Source of the DNA: an uncultured Alphaproteobacteria bacterium
Lineage (GTDB): Bacteria; Pseudomonadota; Alphaproteobacteria; HIMB59
Direction of reading: 5' to 3'
NCBI GenBank assembly: GCA_902621205.1
Contig: CACNLH010000002.1
Coordinates: 103,101 to 167,100, forward strand
DNA length: 64,000 bases
Both the position numbers and the translations under genes were made by a program. Position 1 is the first letter of the stretch, and each line of letters starts with the position of its first letter. This document shows, piece after piece, positions 62,067-64,000 of the stretch. The notes beneath the pieces are model-generated. The model saw nothing but the letters and a program-made list of their open reading frames with translations, was not told the origin of the DNA and did no database searches.

Positions 62067-62871
62067 AAAAAAAGCAATTTTACTAATTATTGCTACTTTC
62101 ATTACTCTTATATTTTTAGCCCCTAATCTTTGGATGTTATTTGGTTCATTTAAGAGTCAAAATGCAATGTTCGCCTTACCTCCAGTATGGATACCTGATT
62201 TCTCATATATCAAAAACTTTACTATTATGTTATCTGAGAGTTACACTTATTTATTAAATTCAATTATAGTAACAATTTGCTCAACTATTGTTTCTCTCAT
62301 TTTTTCTTTACCTACAGCATTTGGTCTAACTTTTTTCAAATTTAAAGGCAGGTTCTTTTTAGCTGATTGGATTTTAAGTACAAGGATGTTGCCCCCTGTT
62401 GCGGCTGCAGTGCCATTATTCATTTTATTCAAATATTTGAATTTATTAGACTCCCTTTTCGCTTTAGTGATAGTTTACACTGCTTTTAATATTCCATTTG
62501 CTGTATGGGTTTCAGCATCATTTTTTAAAAAAATCCCATATGATTTAATTGAAGCTTCAAGAATTGAAGGTGCTTCTTGGTTCCACATTTTTTTGAAAAT
62601 TGCTATACCGCTGTCTAAAGGTGGAATTGCAACTGTTGCAATATTCGTTTTTATATTTAGCTGGAATGAATTATTAATTGCATTATTTTTTACAGTATCG
62701 GAGTCTAGAACATTTCCTATTTTTATTTCTGCGCAAGTAAGTCAAGCACAAATAATTTGGGGTAATGTTGCAGCTGCAACTGTTATTCAAAGTATCCCTC
62801 CAATATTATTGACTATATTCCTCCAGAAAAATATAGTCTCCGGTTTAACTCTAGGCGCAGTAAAAAATTAA
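62050..62871 (+). CDS. Polyol/sugar ABC importer permease (MalG-like)
   Basis: A 273-residue permease; coupling loop EASRIEGASWFHIF, typical C terminus KNIVSGLTLGAVKN. The gene overlaps the first permease and abuts the SorC-like regulator, whose GTG follows the stop directly. No ATPase gene follows within the window; the position where one would be expected is occupied by the regulator and an SDR, although one may lie beyond 64000. Confidence 0.86.
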   Translation: MKASIRKKAILLIIATFITLIFLAPNLWMLFGSFKSQNAMFALPPVWIPDFSYIKNFTIMLSESYTYLLNSIIVTICSTIVSLIFSLPTAFGLTFFKFKGRFFLADWILSTRMLPPVAAAVPLFILFKYLNLLDSLFALVIVYTAFNIPFAVWVSASFFKKIPYDLIEASRIEGASWFHIFLKIAIPLSKGGIATVAIFVFIFSWNELLIALFFTVSESRTFPIFISAQVSQAQIIWGNVAAATVIQSIPPILLTIFLQKNIVSGLTLGAVKN

Positions 62872-63849
62872 GTGAATAGATCAGAAAAAAATCTGAAACA
62901 ATATACTAACAGAATTGCATGGATGTATTGGAAACAAAAAATATCACAAAAAGATATCGCAAAAAAATTTAATATTAATACTGTTCAGGTTCATCGTATT
63001 CTTAATGATGCGGAAAAAAGAGGATCAGTAAAAGTTTTCGTAGAGGGGTCGTTTGATATTTGCAGGCAATACGAGGAGTCGATTAAAAAGAGATATGGCC
63101 TTAAACATATCGAAGTTGTTCCAACTGAAAGTACATTTAGTAAAGAAACTACGGCAGAAACCCTTGATCCTGATCCATTATCAATTGCTTACGCTGGCGC
63201 TAACACTCTACTTAACAAAATAAATATCGAAAAATGTAGAAATTTTGGATGGTCTACTGGCTCAACAAATTCAAAAATTGCCAACATACTCCCAGAAATT
63301 AGAGAACCTGTAAGTTTTGTCGATACTACTGGCTCTTTAAGAAATGATTTGTCTTTTAACCCACTCTTGGGTTTAAATACACTTTCAAAAAAAACTCAAG
63401 GTAAATGTTACCATTTAGGAGCTCCTTATATTTTTCCATCTTTAAGCGAAAAAAATAAATTTTTTAATTTGAAATTTGTAAAAGATGTTCTGAAAAAAGA
63501 AGAAGAATGTGATTATATATTATTGGGAATTGGCTCTATGAAAGGCGGTACTAGTTTATATAACAGAGTAAAAAATCATCCTTATTTAGTTGATAAAAAA
63601 ACTTTTAACCAAATTAAAAAAGATGGAGCGCATGCAGAGTCTAGTGGTAATTTTTTTGATATAAAAGGGAAACATATTGTTTATGATGAAATTGTGAGTA
63701 AAGACTTCAGACTAATAAAAAAAAAGAAAACAATAGCAATAGCTGGAGGTACCCAAAAAGCATCTGCAATTAAGTCTGTTTTATTGAATGGATGTTTATT
63801 TGGTCTTATTACTGATGAAGAAGCTGCGAAACATATTTTAGAGGGATAA
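62872..63849 (+). CDS. SorC/DeoR-type sugar-responsive transcriptional regulator
   Basis: A 325-residue regulator. Residues about 10-55 form a helix-turn-helix (KISQKDIAKKFNINTVQVHR). The rest is the SorC sugar-binding domain (GWSTGSTNSKIA, LLGIGSMKGGTS, IAIAGGTQKASAI), related to sugar-phosphate isomerases and usually bound by a phosphorylated sugar or polyol. GTG 62872 abuts the permease stop. It is the only dedicated sugar regulator in the window and probably controls both divergent operons through the dyads at 59662-59697. Confidence 0.88.
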   Translation: MNRSEKNLKQYTNRIAWMYWKQKISQKDIAKKFNINTVQVHRILNDAEKRGSVKVFVEGSFDICRQYEESIKKRYGLKHIEVVPTESTFSKETTAETLDPDPLSIAYAGANTLLNKINIEKCRNFGWSTGSTNSKIANILPEIREPVSFVDTTGSLRNDLSFNPLLGLNTLSKKTQGKCYHLGAPYIFPSLSEKNKFFNLKFVKDVLKKEEECDYILLGIGSMKGGTSLYNRVKNHPYLVDKKTFNQIKKDGAHAESSGNFFDIKGKHIVYDEIVSKDFRLIKKKKTIAIAGGTQKASAIKSVLLNGCLFGLITDEEAAKHILEG

Positions 63850-63866
63850 AGGAGAGGGAAGGTTAA

Positions 63867-64000
63867 TTGTTTTTTGATAAATTTAAACTTAATAACAAAA
63901 TTGCGCTAATTACAGGAGGCGCGAAGGGGATAGGCTTATCTATAGCTCACGCTCTTGGTGAAGCAGGTGCGAAATTAGTAGTAATAGATAGAGAAAATTC
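63867..64000 (+). CDS. Short-chain dehydrogenase, 3' part beyond the window
   Basis: From TTG 63867 the frame reads FFDKFKLNNKIALITGGAKGIGLS, then AHALGEAGAKLVVID, the start of a classical SDR with the T-G-G-x-x-x-G-I-G NAD loop and the acidic residue that prefers NAD over NADP. GGAGAGGGAAGG lies just before the start. It is 17 bases after the regulator and continues past base 64000. In comparable polyol operons an SDR such as sorbitol dehydrogenase SmoS stands in this neighbourhood, so polyol oxidation is likely. Confidence 0.8.
   Translation, partial: MFFDKFKLNNKIALITGGAKGIGLSIAHALGEAGAKLVVIDREN

Noticed and set aside
1..64000. tRNA, rRNA, CRISPR arrays, insertion sequences, phage or toxin-antitoxin genes
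   Set aside because: Looked for by eye on both strands; no cloverleaf-like block, regular repeat array, transposase or integrase motif was seen.

Overview
The window is one continuous piece of a compact, AT-rich bacterial chromosome (by eye about one third G+C). Genes are packed with ATGA/TAATG overlaps, 2-11 nt gaps between convergent genes, and almost no dedicated regulators. Gene content points to a marine alphaproteobacterium: the tsaE-amgK-murU order, a thioredoxin-reductase-like ferredoxin-NADP reductase, a DddP-type DMSP lyase, alpha-glucoside and rhamnose ABC systems of rhizobial type, and a streamlined layout. A relative of the AEGEAN-169/HIMB59 group is my best guess, by inference only. 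No rRNA, tRNA, CRISPR array, insertion sequence or phage gene was seen.

Layout. 1-6.4 kb: the 3' part of polA, then the class Ia ribonucleotide reductase operon nrdA-nrdB-glutaredoxin on the minus strand, headed by a tandem NrdR box pair. 6.7-12.5 kb: a plus-strand run for methyl-cycle metabolism (adenosine kinase-like, ahcY, metK), tRNA t6A synthesis (tsaE), cell-wall sugar recycling (amgK, murU) and thioredoxin. 12.6-15 kb: a two-gene minus operon, a methyltransferase-fold protein overlapping dddP. 15-19.7 kb: ferredoxin-NADP reductase, a secreted PQQ-type sugar dehydrogenase, and a kinase-aldolase pair.

From 17 kb to the end the window is essentially a sugar and polyol catabolic island. 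(a) 19.8-28.3 kb: galE, a CUT1 sugar importer, MelA-type alpha-galactosidase, galT, galK and an SMP-30 lactonase, which together import alpha-galactosides and feed the Leloir pathway. (b) 28.3-32 kb: a 2-hydroxyacid dehydrogenase, an iolD homologue and an SDR, without the rest of an inositol pathway. (c) 32-41.2 kb, minus strand: an AglEFG-like importer, GH4, GH1 and GH42 glycosidases and the only CUT1 ATPase in the window. (d) 41.4-43.7 kb: a CsoR-type metal sensor with cytochrome c, divergent from a DUF4396 membrane protein, with a perfect operator dyad between them. (e) 43.7-54.6 kb: a complete L-rhamnose route made of two divergent operons (lldD, rhaK, RhaD-SDR fusion; rhaS, rhaT, rhaP, rhaQ, an Anabaena-sensory-rhodopsin-transducer-like protein, rhaI). 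(f) 54.6-64 kb: a polyol locus with mannitol-dehydrogenase-like, GMC, ketose-epimerase-like and xylitol-dehydrogenase-like enzymes divergent from a CUT1 importer, a SorC-family regulator and a partial SDR, with two tandem operator-like dyads in the shared promoter.

The most interesting observations are the dddP/methyltransferase operon, the ASRT-family protein embedded in a rhamnose operon, stem-loops directly after all four solute-binding-protein genes, a second RhaD/RhaK-like module for an unknown sugar, the candidate SorC operators, and one CUT1 ATPase apparently available to three CUT1 importers.
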